From positions 506,486,544-506,550,543 of the forward strand of contig NC_053037.3 of assembly GCF_002575655.3 (NCBI RefSeq): a DNA stretch of 64,000 nt, written 5' to 3'. The position numbers were made by a program, and so were the translations under genes. The notes under the pieces were generated by a model that did not search any database, was not told the DNA's origin, and saw only the letters and a list, made by a program, of their open reading frames with translations. This DNA is from Aegilops tauschii subsp. strangulata (taxonomy: Eukaryota > Streptophyta > Magnoliopsida > Poales > Poaceae). Of this stretch, positions 47,401-58,539 are shown in pieces. Numbering within the stretch: the stretch's first letter is position 1; every line of letters starts with the position of its first letter.

Positions 47401-47440
47401 AACCGACCCCAACAACGCTGGCGCTCCTCCATCAACATGA

Positions 47441-47949
47441 TATTCTTCAGGGGCATTAGTCCTCATTTTTTGATCCTTTTGGTCATTCGATGATAAAGGG
47501 GCAGAAATTTGAGTTAGTCTTCAAGCGGGTCTATATATGGGCGTTTTTTTTGCTAAGTTACAACTCTCGTTCTTTTGAAGACTTTGCTGGATCGAGTTGT
47601 AAACTTAAACCCGATGGTGGTCTGATACTTTTGCTATGTTCTTCTGCATGCTTATTCCTCATATATGTTAATGCATGCATGCTGAATTACATCAGTCACC
47701 ATATTTCATCATGCATTTCAAAATCTTCATATCATATATGTTAAATGCGTGTATGAATTACAAGATATAAGGGGAGATCTCCATGATTCTACTCTTCAAG
47801 TGTGCATTGCTTCAAAAGCAAATTCCTCACTATGCACATCTTCAGGGGGAGTTCTTCTACATCTTGCAATCAATTTCCTCAATATTAGTATTTACACTTC
47901 ATATGTTTTATCCCCATTGAAAACTTAACCTATATTGTCATCAATCACC
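47441..47949 (+). other. Maximus-like 3' untranslated region
   Basis: AT-rich, no credible frame, between the extra ORF and the PPT. Confidence 0.6.
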
Positions 47950-47963
47950 AAAAAGGGTGAGAT
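47950..47963 (+). other. Polypurine tract of the Maximus-like element
   Basis: AAAAAGGGTGAGAT just before the LTR start TGTAAGTG. Confidence 0.8.
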
Positions 47964-49094
47964 TGTAAGTGTATCTAGTGCCCCTTAGTGAGTTTGGTGT
48001 ATTGAAGACTTATAGGTTAAGGGACTGATGCGTTTGTGAGTGTACACAAGTCTATAAGTCTATGAGGAGTTTGATATTTACAGGGAAAGTCGACCCATAA
48101 AAATGAATGTCTTCGACTGAAGACTTTGGATTTCTGAAGACTTTCTGAAGACTTTGAAAGTGAAGAAATTTCTTCATAAATGTCCCAAAATATCTACCCA
48201 CCTAACAGTCATATAATTGAAGGGCATTTATGTCTTATCACGTCGGGCTGCTCCCTAGGCTATAAATAGCCGCCCCTACAACCACTAGCTGGTTGGCTGC
48301 TCCGAGAGAAACTGACACTTGTCATTTGAGAGCATCCCATCCTCCGAGGACTTTGAGCGAAAATCATCAAGTGAGGAAAACCCAAACCCAAACACCTACA
48401 AACCCAAAGTGATTGAGCATCACTGAAGAGATTGATCCTGCGTAGATCCGACGCTTGTTACCTTTGAATACTGTGCATCTTCCAGACAGTTAGGCATCAT
48501 GGTCTGAGCATCCAAGAGGAAATTGTGGATCGCCGAGTGACCGAGTTTGTGAAGGTTTGGAAGTCACCTGAAGACTTACCACGAGTCATTGGGCGAGGTC
48601 TGTGTGACCTTAGCTCAAGGAGAATACGGTGAGCACTGTGTGTCCGGGACTGTGTGTCCTCAGGTTTAAATACCTAGCCACTCCAATCCGACGTAAAACT
48701 GTCACAACAGTTGGAACTGGTCTACCAAATCACTATCTTCACCAAGCCTACTGGTTCTATTTCCTCATCTCTTCCATTTCCTCATTACTATGTTGTGTGT
48801 TTGTTCATATCTGTTTGAAGACTTTGACTAAAGACTTTCTCAATTTCCCTAGTTCAATTTCTTCAGTCTGTTTGTCTTCATCCTGTTTTATCCTGTGTTT
48901 ACGCTTTCTGTACTCTGTGCTTGTTTTCATTTCATCATGATGACCATGCTTATGTTCTGTTATGTTTGCATGTGAGTACTTATTCCGCTGCAAGTAGTTC
49001 TTCGCTTAGGAATTTCCTCAACCTGAAATTCCTCAGTGAAGAATTCATAAAAATCGCCTATTCACCCCCCTCTAGTCGATATAACGCACTTTCA
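47964..49094 (+). repeat. 3' LTR of the Maximus-like element
   Basis: 1,131 bp, TGTAAGTGTATCTAGTGCCC to GATATAACGCACTTTCA. TATA box TATAAATA at 48261-48268 after CCCTAGGC. Confidence 0.88.
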
Positions 49095-49715
49095 GAATAC
49101 AAGAGATGAACTAGGGGTTTGAGATGAGATGGTGCTGGTGAGGATGTTGATGAATTTTGGCCCTCCCACGATTAGAGGATCATTGGTGATGATGATGGCT
49201 TCGATTTCCCCCTCTCAGAGGGAGTTTTCCCTGGCAGAATCTCTCCATTGGAGAGCAAAAGTGCTCCTGCCCAGGTTCCGCCGCGAGACGGCAGCGCTTC
49301 GTCCCGAAAACTTCCTTCTGATTTTTTCTAGGGAAAACGGCATCATATAGGAGAAGATGGGCCCTGGAGGCCTGCTAGGGGCGCCACAAGCTCGGGGGGT
49401 GCGCCCAAGGGGGTGGGGCGCGCCCCCAGGCTTATGGCTTCCTGGTGGGTCCCCCTCTGGTATTTCTTTCTCCAATAACTTTAATATATTCCAAAATAAT
49501 TATCCGTCAATTTTCAGCTCATTTGGAGATGATCAGAAAAAGTGCCTCTGATGTAGCCTTTTCGGTCCAGAATTCCAGGTGACGACAATCTCCCTCTTTA
49601 TGTGAAACTTGCAAAATAAGAGAGAAAAGGCATAGGAATTGTATTATAAAGTGAAATAACAGTCCATAATGCAATAAATATCAGCATAAAAACATGATGT
49701 GAAATGGACGTATCA
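49095..49715 (-). repeat. Partial 3' LTR of the Athila-like element
   Basis: First 621 bases of the LTR by element orientation. The remainder would lie left of the Maximus-like element, outside the window. Confidence 0.75.
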
Positions 49716-50275
49716 ACTCCCCCAAGCTTAGACCTCGCTTGTCCTCAAGCGAAAGCCGAAAGCGATAATCATGACCACATGTTTAGAGAGAGAGGTGTCA
49801 ATAAAAATAAAATACGGACATGGAAGCATCATGGTCATTATCATAACAACAATATATCATCATAAAACTTCTCGTGCTAGAGTAACAATTCATTCACAAT
49901 CTAAAGTATGGAACATAAACTTTATTGGAAACAAACAAACTGTGTTCTTAGTCATTGAAACAATCACAATCCATCATATTTTCAGAAAGAGTCTATGTCA
50001 GAGTTTTGTTTAGCAAGTTCACATACTCAGCCATCATATAGTCTTCCATGATTGCTGACACTCACGACATATTTATAGAGCAAGAAGTCTTTGTCAGATA
50101 CATAGAAATATAGGGGCTTATTATTTTGCCTTCCAACTTATTTACCTCAAGGGTAATGTCAACAATAATAACTCATGATCACCTACATCCAACTGGATAT
50201 ATTTGTCTGGATCTATCTACCATATGATGCTTGCCACTAGAGAGTACATAGAGAGGAATATGGATAAATATTAAT

Positions 50276-51177
50276 TGTCAGATTTCGGGTTCCGGCAAAA
50301 CCCTTGAGGTTCGAACACTGGGGTGCGCACGAAGATTTCCCCCTACCTAATCACGCCCTCAGCCTCACCGCGATCTCAAAGCTTAGCTCGACGAACTCGC
50401 AACACAAGAGACACGAGATTTATACTAGTTCAGGCCACCATTGTGGTGTAATACCCTACTCCAGTGTGGTGTGGTGGATTTCCTCTCGGGCTGAGGATGA
50501 ACAGTACAAGGGGAAGAACAGCCTCCTGAGGAGAGGTGTTCTTGTGCTTGGTGGGTGTGAGGATGATCTGAATCCGTTCGAGATGAGTTCGAGATCCCCC
50601 CTCCTACTGTGGTGACTAGTCCTATTTATAGAGGCCCTAGTCCTCTCCCCAAATATTGAGCGGGAAGGGATGCCACAACGGCCAATTTGAAGGGGGGCAG
50701 CTAGTACAAGCTATCCTGGCTAAAGGTGGTCTTTGCCTGCCAAAGGCTCTGGGGGTGACGCCGTCTTGGGCTCCATGATGACCTCCGTCCTGCCGTCCTG
50801 CTGGTCTTGGTCCCGTTGCACCGATATGGAAACCTTTGCCTGATGCCTCGGTACTCCTCGCCTGCGCTTGTCTCCTTAGCACCAAAGGGGAAATGAGGAC
50901 ACTGTGCACACTGGCGCCCTCCTGGCCTCGGTCATCATGGCTTACGTCATTGGAACCTCGCGAGGTTTGTCTTGCCTTGATCTCTCCGCCCCTCGCGAGC
51001 CAGCCTGGTGAGGCCGCCCCCGAGGAGGTCTTGTGTCATTCGCCTCGCGAGGCTTGGCCCCTCGCGAGGGTCTTGAGTGATTGCTTGTGAAGACGGGTCA
51101 TACTGGGCCGCGAGTGGAGCCACGCCGTGGGCCGCAGGCAGGAAAGTCTGGGGACCCCCGTTCCCAGAACGCCGATA
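50276..51177 (-). repeat. 3' LTR of the Tat-like element
   Basis: TGTCAGATTTCGGGTTCCGG to CAGAACGCCGATA on the plus strand; the last bases have changed from ACA to ATA. TATA box on the minus strand at 50623-50630 (TATAAATA). Confidence 0.9.
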
Positions 51178-51192
51178 GTAGCCCCCGGTCCC
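51178..51192 (-). other. Polypurine tract of the Tat-like element
   Basis: GGGACCGGGGGCTAC on the minus strand, directly before the 3' LTR. Confidence 0.6.
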
Positions 51193-51422
51193 AAGGCGCG
51201 CTTGGACTTGGCTTCGAAGTGATGCCAAAGGGCAAGTGCGGGGCACCGCGGGCCCCAACAGCCTGCGGCCTTGGTCGACGCATGGCGATTGATTGGACGT
51301 GGGCGTCTCCGCTTCCCCACGCCGCCTCGGCAACTGCCTGACTTGACGAGTCCGTGCTGCATGCAGAGAAAGGGTTATCATTACCTTCGATCGCGGAGGT
51401 CGACGGTTGGCCTCCTCTAGGC

Positions 51423-51429
51423 TATAAAT
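51423..51429 (+). promoter_or_regulatory. TATA box for the antisense ORF
   Basis: TATAAAT in CTAGGCTATAAATGAGGAGG, 85 bases upstream of the ATG at 51514, antisense to the retroelement. Confidence 0.5.
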
Positions 51430-51513
51430 GAGGAGGGAGGCGGAGCCCCCATCGCCCAGCTCTTCCTGCTTCGCTCGCTTCTCCTCCTTTGCTCCATCGT
51501 CAGTAGCGACTCC

Positions 51514-52329
51514 ATGGCGCCAATCCGAAGATTCTCAGCCATGGAGAAGGGAAAAACTCCCCGCGACGAGCCCGGGCCGCTTCTGCCGAAGAAGAGGCCG
51601 GTCCACCATCGCGACGTAGTCGTGAGGCAGGAGGTGACAAGGCCCTGGTACGAGCGGCCACCTCCTGGGTATCCACTGCCCTTATATGCCCAAGCCGAGG
51701 GCTCAGGAGGAAGAGGCGGCGAGCGGCGTCGCCCACGCCGCGGCCGCGGTCGCCGCGCAATGGTGGCGCACGCCGTTGCCCCAGGGGCCCACACCGTGGA
51801 CTCCTCGCGCGAACTCGTGCTATGGGCGGCGATGCCTCCGCGCTCCTGGATCCGCTTCCCCCAATTCTTCTCCGCCGAGATGCTGCCGAGGGTGCCCCTT
51901 GAGCTATGGCTGCAGCACGCCTACTGCGACACCCCGGCGACTGGAGCGGAAGTGGAAGCCGTCTCCCCGGGCAAGATCTTCATGACCCACGGCTGGGGCG
52001 AGGTCGCCCGGGTTTGCTGCGCAGAAGGCGCCCTTGCGATCCACTTCAGGTACGACGGCGCCTCCACCATGTTCTTCAAGGTCTTCAATGCGGAAAGTTG
52101 TCGCTTGGAGTGCTGCCACGGAGAGGGCCGCCTGAATGGTGCCGCGGCAGGAGCTAGGCCTGCCGCCCACCTCGCCAGCGACTCATCCAGCAGCAGTGGT
52201 GCCTCTTTGGAGTCCAGCGATTCCCCCGAGCCCTATGAGACTCGGGAGACGAGCGACGATAGCTACATGCCCCCGATCTCTCGCCGGGCTCGGAGCAAGG
52301 CCGCAGCATCCGGCCCCCGCCGTCGCTGA
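51514..52329 (+). CDS. Antisense ORF of the Tat-like element, B3-like
   Basis: 271 residues, open, on the strand opposite gag-pol, between pol remnants and the 3' LTR. Starts MAPIRRFSAMEKGK. Residues 1-100 are basic and Pro/Arg-rich. Residues about 115-195 hold a compact block: LPRVPLELWLQ, a gap, then KIFMTHGWGEVARV, ALAIHFRYDGASTMFFKVF and RLECC. The order of a GW motif, an F-YDG-strand and a closing VF strand resembles the C-terminal half of plant B3 DNA-binding domains. Residues 225-271 are Ser/Asp-rich then basic (RRARSKAAA). Antisense extra ORFs near the 3' LTR are known in Tat-lineage elements. Its own TATA box and lack of stops suggest it outlived pol. The B3 link is my inference; DNA binding is unproven. 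Confidence 0.6.
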   Translation: MAPIRRFSAMEKGKTPRDEPGPLLPKKRPVHHRDVVVRQEVTRPWYERPPPGYPLPLYAQAEGSGGRGGERRRPRRGRGRRAMVAHAVAPGAHTVDSSRELVLWAAMPPRSWIRFPQFFSAEMLPRVPLELWLQHAYCDTPATGAEVEAVSPGKIFMTHGWGEVARVCCAEGALAIHFRYDGASTMFFKVFNAESCRLECCHGEGRLNGAAAGARPAAHLASDSSSSSGASLESSDSPEPYETRETSDDSYMPPISRRARSKAAASGPRRR

Positions 52330-52352
52330 TCTGGATGGGGTTGGCGCCGGTC

Positions 52353-52427
52353 TGATGATGGTGTCGGCCGCGCTGTTGATGATGGTGTCGGCCGCCGTGC
52401 TGTTGATGATGGTGTCGGCCGCGCTGG
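52353..52427 (+). repeat. Minisatellite, three units of 24-27 bases
   Basis: TGATGATGGTGTCGGCCGC repeated three times just after the stop of the antisense ORF. Confidence 0.9.
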
Positions 52428-52604
52428 CGCGCGTAGATAGGGCTCCTTGAATTGCCTTTCTTTTGTTCCCTGCGAGGAATCGAAACGAACCCCATGGGGG
52501 CATGTAAAGAACCTGTAATGTCTTTTGTTGGCATTATCCTTATTATGAAATTGTGCGAGCGCGTGTCCTGCTTCGGCTCAGTCTCCCTTTTCTATCCTAG
52601 CGAC

Positions 52605-53130
52605 GGCTTGGTGCTCTACGCTGACAGGTCCCGGTCCCCAGGCAGGCTGCAACCTTCGCTGGTATGCCAGGTCGCGATGCCGTGGTCAAGGCCAGGAGGT
52701 GAGCGGCCCGAGGTCCAGTAAGAGCTCCTGAGACGCGATGCTCAGGAGGTCCCCTTCAGCGCGCAAGCGGCCACCGAGAGGTAAGAAAGGGAGGCGACGT
52801 TGCCGCGGCAGGACTGCAGCAAGTGAGGATCTTGTGTCGTAGCGATTGGTTGGTCGGAGCGCGAAACTTATCTTGGCAATCTGGAGTCGTGTCCTTGCGT
52901 TGCACCAGACTTGTGCGTCGGCGGCCGTGGCACAGCTAGGTTAGGCCCGTGCGTGCTTCCCCTTCCTCCCCACACTCTCCTTTGTGCTCTACGTCCTCAG
53001 GTCCCGGCCCTCGAGCGAGCTCAGTCGCCACTGGTATGCTAGGTCGCGATGCCGTGGTCAAGGCCAGGGGGTGAGGGCTGGAGAGCCAGTAGGAGCTCCT
53101 GAGTCGCGATGCTCAGGAGCCCCCCTTTAA
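52605..53130. repeat. Two diverged direct copies of a roughly 180-base block
   Basis: GTGCTCTACG..CAGGTCCCGG, then GGTCGCGATGCCGTGGTCAAG, then AGGAGCTCCTGAG..GCGATGCTCAGGAG, at about 52610-52780 and again about 374 bases on at 52985-53130. Non-coding. A further pair with GGATGATGCAGCCCGAGGGG lies at about 53520 and 53610. Confidence 0.7.
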
Positions 53131-53699
53131 ATGCGCAAGCGAATCGCATGGGAGAAGTGGTAGCCCGCGGTACCGCCCGCTGTTGTGCTCGGGAGGTTCC
53201 TGCAAGTCAGCGCGAGGAGGGGCACAGATTGCCATTATGATTGCTAGCCGGCCATTGGTCGCTCCGTAGGAGAATGAAGGCACTGAGGGCCTGGTGAGGT
53301 GACGCGTGCGGGGCGTGCCGCGGGCTAGAGCTCGACCGCTCAGATTTATCGACGTTGCAGGGACGGACCCAAGCACAAGCGTCGTGCCAACGTGAACAGC
53401 TCCCGTGGTAGGTGACAATCAAGCAGGTGATGATCATAGATAGGTTAAGCATGAAAAGCAGATTAGCTTAGGTGAATGCAAGAACGATACACGCCACTGG
53501 GTCAGGCCCGAGCGGCTTGGGGATGATGCAGCCCGAGGGGCACCCCCCAACAGAGTAAGCTAGAGGCATAAAAGGATACATGCCGCAGGGACGGACCCAC
53601 ACGGCCTGGGAATGATGCAGCCCGAGGGGCGCTCCCAGCTAAATAAACTTAGAAGATGTCACCTGGTTCTGTTGTCGAAGGGGTGTTGAGGCAGCTGAA

Positions 53700-54366
53700 G
53701 ACGCGTGATGAAGGGGTTGCTCCTCACGAGCCACCAGGGCCCTGAGCCTCGGGAGGCTCTGAGGGTCCAGGCGGTTCCTTGAGGACCGTCTCCGTCTCCG
53801 CCAGGACTGCGTGGTGCCTGGCCTCCTGAGCCGCCAGGATGCTCCACAGGTTGCGCTGGAAGGCGGACGCCACACTCGGCAGGCCAAAAGGCATGCGAAC
53901 ATAGCTGTGAGCTGGGCCCTCGCAGCGTCCCACGCGTGAAGGCCAGAAAAGCTCCTGAGATGCGGCCCTGTTGAGCCCTGGGATGTCGATGCAGACGCGC
54001 AGCCCGTCATCCTCGCCGGGATGGGGAGCCACGCCAGGTGAGCGACGGTCACTGCGCATGGCTCTTGCATCCTGCAGTTCCTGAGTGGTCTTGGCAATGA
54101 ACTCCTGAGCGTCGGGCGCTCCTCGTCCGGTGTCCTCCTGAGGGAAACGTGCTGCGAAGCACGCCTCCACATGATGCCCGAGCGCCTCCCTCGTGATGTT
54201 GGCAAGGTCTGAGGCCCTCCAGAAGAGAGCCCCCGAGCCATGCCCGAGGAGGGCGCCGGGCGTGCCTTCGTATGTGAGGGAGGGAGGCGCCCCAGGTGCG
54301 GGCGCTGATCGTGACATGGCTCCACTTGTGGCGCCGCTCTCCTCAGGCCCTGTGCGGAGTAGCTTC
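53700..54366 (-). pseudogene. Reverse transcriptase fragment of the Tat-like element
   Basis: Minus-strand frame 54317-53724. Recognisable: GLRVCIDIPGLNRAAS (reverse transcriptase block with the D-x-x-x-L-N motif) and YVRMPFGLPSVASAFQRNL (the MPFGL block). The catalytic YxDD block that should follow, RNase H and integrase are absent, and the sequence passes directly into non-coding 3' repeats. Upstream, the solo LTR at 54367-56086 separates it from protease. Not functional. Confidence 0.75.
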
Positions 54367-56086
54367 TGAAGGAAATATGCCCTAGAGGCAATAATAAAGT
54401 ATTATTTATTTCCTTATATCATGATAAATGTTTATTATTCATGCTAGAATTGTATTAACCGGAAACATAATACATGTGTGAATACATAGACAAACAGAGT
54501 GTCACTAGTATGCCTCTACTTGACTAGCTCGTTAACCAAAGATGGTTATGTTTCCTAGCCATAGACATGAGTTGTCATTTGATTAACGGGATCACCTCAT
54601 TAGGAGAATGACATGATTGACTTGACCCATTCCGTTAGCTTAGCACCCGATCGTTTAGTATGTTGCTATTGCTTTGTTCATGACTTATACATGTTCCGAT
54701 GACTATGAGATTATGCAACTCCCGTTTACCGGAGGAACACTTTGTGTGCTACCAAACGTCACAATGTAACTGGGTGATTATAAAGGTGCTCTACAGGTGT
54801 CTCCAAAGGTACTTGTTGGGTTGGCGTATTTCGAGATTAGGATTTGTCACTCCGATTGTCGGAGAGGTATCTCTGGGCCCACTCGGTAATGCACATCACT
54901 ATAAGCCTTGCAAGCATTGTGACTAATGAGTTAGTTGCGGGATGATGTATTACGGAACGAGTAAAGAGACTTGCCGGTAACGAGATTGAACTAGGTATCG
55001 AGATACCGACGATCGAATCTCGGGCAAGTAACATACCGATGACAAAGGGAACAACGTATGTTGTTATGCGGTCTGACCGATAAAGATCTTCGTAGAATAT
55101 GTGGGAGCCAATATGGGCATCCAGGTCCCGCTATTGGTTATTGACCGGAGAGGTGTCTCGGTCATGTCTACATAGTTCTCGAACCCAAAGGGTCCGCACG
55201 CTTAAAGTTACGATGACAGTTATATTATGAGTATATATGTTTTGATGTACCGAAGGTTGTTCGGAGTCCCGGATGTGATCACGGACATGACGAGGAGTCT
55301 CGAAATGGTCGAGACATAAATATTGATATATTGGACGACTATATTCGGACACCGGAAGTGTTCCGGAGAAGTTTCGGATTAAACCGGAGTGCCGGAGGGT
55401 TACCGGAACCCCCCGGGGAAGTATTGGGCCTTAGTGGGCCTTGAGGGGAGAGAGAGGGCAGCAGCCAGGAGGTGGCGCGCCCCCTCCCAAGGGGAGTCCT
55501 AGTTGGACTAGGAGAGGGGGGCGCAGCCCCCTTTCCCTCACCCTCTCCCTCTCTTTCCTTCCCCCCTTCTTTCCTAGAAGGACTAGGAAAGGGGAGTCCT
55601 ACTCCTACTAGGAGGAGGACTCCCCCTCTCTCCTTGGCGCGCCTAGGGCAGCCGGCCTCCCCCTTGCTCCTTTATATACGGGGGCAGGGGGCACCTAAGG
55701 ACACACTTGATAAACGATATTTTAGCCGTGTGCGGTGCCCCCCTCCACCATATTACACCTCGATAATACCGTTGCGGAGCTTAGGCGAAGCCCTGCGTCG
55801 GTGGAACATCATCATCGTCACCACGCCGTCATGCTGACGAAACTCTCCCTCAACACTCGGCTGGATCGGAGTTCGAGGGACGTCATCGAGCTGAACGTGT
55901 GTAGAACTTGGAGGTGCCGTATGTTCGGATCGTGAAGACGTACGACTACATCAACCGTGTTGTTATAACGCTTCCGCTGTCGGTCTACGAGGGTACGTGG
56001 ACATCACTCTCCCCTCTCGTTGCTATGCATCACCATGATCTTGCGTGTGCGTAGGAAAGTTTTTGAAATTACTACGTTCCCCAACA
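54367..56086 (+). mobile_element. Angela-type solo LTR, TSD GCTTC
   Basis: 1,720 bp from TGAAGGAAATATGCCC to ACGTTCCCCAACA, flanked by perfect GCTTC at 54362-54366 and 56087-56091. Single LTR with no internal sequence. TATA-like TTTATATA at 55671-55678. It is inserted in the pol region of the Tat-like element. Confidence 0.95.
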
Positions 56087-56123
56087 GCTTCTTCTTCTTC
56101 TTGGGGACGACCTCAGGAGGGTA

Positions 56124-58467
56124 CTATGCTGCATTGCTGTCGGGGTCTTCGATTGAACCTGCTTGGAAGGCGCGCTCGAGGGAGCACACCGCATCTTTCT
56201 CTTCGCAGGGGACTATGATGATCCTGCCGCTTCCTGGCATCTTGAGGATGTTGTAGCCATGGTGCGTCACCGCCATGAACTTGGCCAGGGCCGGATACCC
56301 GAGGATGGCATTGTATGGTAGACGGATGTGGGCGACGTCGAAGTCGATGAGCTCGGTGCGGTAGTTGTTGCGTTGTCCGAAGGTGACAGGGAGGCGGACC
56401 TGCCCTATCGGCGTGGTGGAACCGTCGGTCACTCCTGAGAAGGGCTTGGTAGGCTGAAGCTGATCATAGGGCACTTGAAGGCTGTCGAATGTCTCGACGG
56501 ACAGGACGTTGAGCCCTGCGCCGCCGTCGATGAGGGTATTGGTGACTTGTACGTTGCTGATGACGGGTGAGCAAAGCATCGGGAGAGCGCCATCGGTGGC
56601 CGCGCACTTGAGCTGATCTGCCAAACTGAAAGTGATGGCGCACTTGGACAACCTAAGCGGGCATGTGGCCTCGAGCCTGGGGAGGACTGCGTTCACCTCG
56701 CGAGCAAACTGCTTGAAGATTCGCTGAGAGGCCGGGGCTTCAGCTCCGCCCAGGATGCAGGCAATAGCCCTCGGCTCCTGGAAGCCTCCAGCCCCCTCGT
56801 CCTGATGGTGGTCGTCGTTCCTTCGTGGTGGTGGCGGCAGCAGAGGAAGGCTAGTGTTGCCCTGAGGACGGTCCTCGCAAGGTTGGTCCCTCCATGCGCC
56901 TTCACGAGGCTGATCTTGCTAGCGGTCCTCGCGAGGCCGGTCACGCCACTCCTCGCGAGGGCCACGGTCGTCCCAGCGTCCTCCGCCACGTCCTCCTCCT
57001 TGGCCGTAGCCCCGGTCGTTGCGCTCGGGGCGTCGACCTATGCGTCCATCTCGAATGGCCCTGAGCTCTTGACAGTCGTTGGTGTTGTGGCTGTGAACAT
57101 TGTGGAAGGCGCAGAACGGCCGGCTGCTCTTGGATGACTCGGGCTGGTCGCGGCCGCGCTTCATGTCTGGCTCCGCCGCGAGTACGGCCGCTCCCTTACG
57201 CTTCACGTCCTTGGCCTTGATCTTCTTCTCCTCCAGGTCGGTAGCCGGGAGCTCGAGAAGGGAAAGGCGCCCTTCCTCAGCCCTTGCGCACTTGGTCGCC
57301 AGGTTTAACAACTCCAAGGACGTGCACAGCTCCTCGTGGATGGCGAGCTCCTCCTTCATCTTGACGTCGCAGATGCCATTGGAAAACACGGAGATGATGG
57401 CCTCGTCCGTCACCTTGGGGATCTTGAGGTAAACGTTGTTGAAGCGCTGGATGTACTTCTGGAGGGTCTCCCCTGGCTGCTGCTTGATGCGGCGCAGGTC
57501 ACCCGCGGCCGGAGGGCGGTCGCGAGTGCCCTGGAAGTTGGCAACAAAGCAGTCGCGCGTCTCGTTCCAGGAGGAGATGGAGCCTGGAGGTAGGTACAGG
57601 AGCCACGAGCGGGCACCATGCTTGAGAGCCATGGGGAACCAGTTCGCCATGACTTTCTCGTCGCTGTTGGCCACCTCGATGCTCGGTTCGTAGAGCTGCG
57701 GGAACTCCGCGGGGTTGGGGGTGCCGTCGTAGCACAGAGGCAGGTCTGGCTTGAACTTGCCCGGCCATGCGACGCTACGCAGCTCAGGAGTGAAGGCGCG
57801 GCAGCCCGCAGTGGCCACAGGGACCCTTTGCTGATGTGGAGACTGGCCTTGATGCCCGCGCACCGCCACCGCAGGCAGCGCACGGTCTTGTCGTAGTGGT
57901 GCCGGGAGCGCAGGAGCGTTTTCTTGTGGACGAGGAACTTCTTGGCAGCTTCCTTCTTCGCGCACGGGTGCCCGACGCGGAGGGTCGCGCCGGGGGGTCG
58001 CGCGTCAGGACGCCATCTTGGTGCGGAGGTGGTGACGGTGGCGCTCCGTGAGCCACGTCGCCCGCAGCTGGCGGAGGGCGAGGCAGCGAGAGGGACGGCG
58101 CGAGGGAACCCCCTGCGGCGCTGACGAGCTTGGCGATGCGGTCCAGCCAGTCCTCGAAGAGGTCGTCGATGGGGCGATAGTGCAGGAGTTCGCGTGCCAT
58201 GCACAACGCGGCCTGCGCGTCCGTGTGAGCGCGACGGGCATGAGACGACGAGCCGGTCGGGGTCAGCGACGGAGTGGCGGTGCGGCCGTCCTGCCGAACC
58301 GAGGGGTGCAGCGAGGACGCTTGCTGCTTGTTTCCCGCAGGGCCGGTGACGGCGTTGGCGGCAGGCAACGGAGAATGATGGGGTGTCCCGCCGACAGGAG
58401 CCGTCCGAGCAACGCGGGCGGTGAGGGCGGCCCGGCGCTCAGCACGAGCTCGGCGAGCGTTCGCCAT
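56124..58467 (-). pseudogene. gag and protease of the Tat-like element, with frameshift and stops
   Basis: Minus strand from ATG at 58467 (MANARRARAERRAAL), about 70 bases after the primer site. The N-terminal part (ARELLHYRPIDDLFEDWLDRI) runs to about 57990, where the frame shifts. The main gag domain (57965-56919) includes WPGKFKPDLPLCYDG, LPPGSISSWNETRDCFVANF, a LRRIKQQPGETLQKYIQRF block and the knuckle-like CAFHNVHSHNTNDC. TAG at 56919-56921 interrupts; the same frame continues into protease with TLIDGGAGLNVLS, where DGG replaces the usual DTG or DSG, as in other Tat elements. It closes with TAG at 56124, just before the solo LTR. Confidence 0.82.
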
Positions 58468-58520
58468 GGAGATGACGAAGCGACGGGACGCGGATTGACG
58501 GATGGAAAGCTTCGGTGCAC

Positions 58521-58537
58521 CCCTACCTGGCGCGCCA
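58521..58537 (-). other. Primer binding site of the Tat-like element
   Basis: TGGCGCGCCAGGTAGGG on the minus strand, two bases after the 5' LTR. Not the initiator Met tRNA type; which tRNA is not settled here. Confidence 0.65.
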
Positions 58538-58539
58538 AA

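Larger units (their letters stand above)
39623..47440 (+). pseudogene. Env-position additional ORF of the Maximus-like element, broken
   Basis: About 1,190 codons in two parts (39623-40716 and 44961-47440) separated by the solo LTR. Starts MANGKKPQKGGKK, preceded by AAGAAA. Segments: basic N-terminus (DIYAGYCTPPEETKNERK), Ala/Lys/Ser/Pro-rich linker, a conserved block (DFIDLWHKDPNTPMPD), a long Glu/Asp/Ser-rich region, then a folded-looking block (VLDWMTKNTHFKAPASELL to LNHGSYLPPIEVLKWTF) and a His-rich helical end. No signal peptide or membrane helix is evident, so an envelope role is doubtful. In-frame stops: 40172, 40373, 40655, 45761, 46262 and 47258; one extra base near 45050. Almost everything else stays in one frame. 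Function unknown; the SIRE lineage is known for such ORFs after pol. Confidence 0.75.
22646..49094 (+). mobile_element. Maximus-like (SIRE lineage) copia retrotransposon, 3' part, with three large insertions
   Basis: Ordered pieces on the plus strand: end of pol (22646-23058), spacer (23059-23381 and 38475-39622), env-position extra ORF (39623-47440), 3' untranslated region, PPT and 3' LTR (47964-49094). Insertions: the left copia element before 22646, the DNA transposon 23382-38474 and the solo LTR 40717-44955. The SIRE lineage is inferred from the extra ORF after pol, the RNase H sequence and the PPT-LTR junction (AAAAAGGGTGAGATTGTAAGTG). The 5' LTR, gag and most of pol lie left of the window. 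Right flank GAATA (49095-49099) should be one half of the target duplication inside an Athila-like LTR. Confidence 0.85.

Noticed and set aside
56693..57137. Frames opposite and beside the Tat gag (for example 56805-57137 plus strand)
   Set aside because: Arg/Gly-coding repeats of the gag end read in other frames; no independent support.
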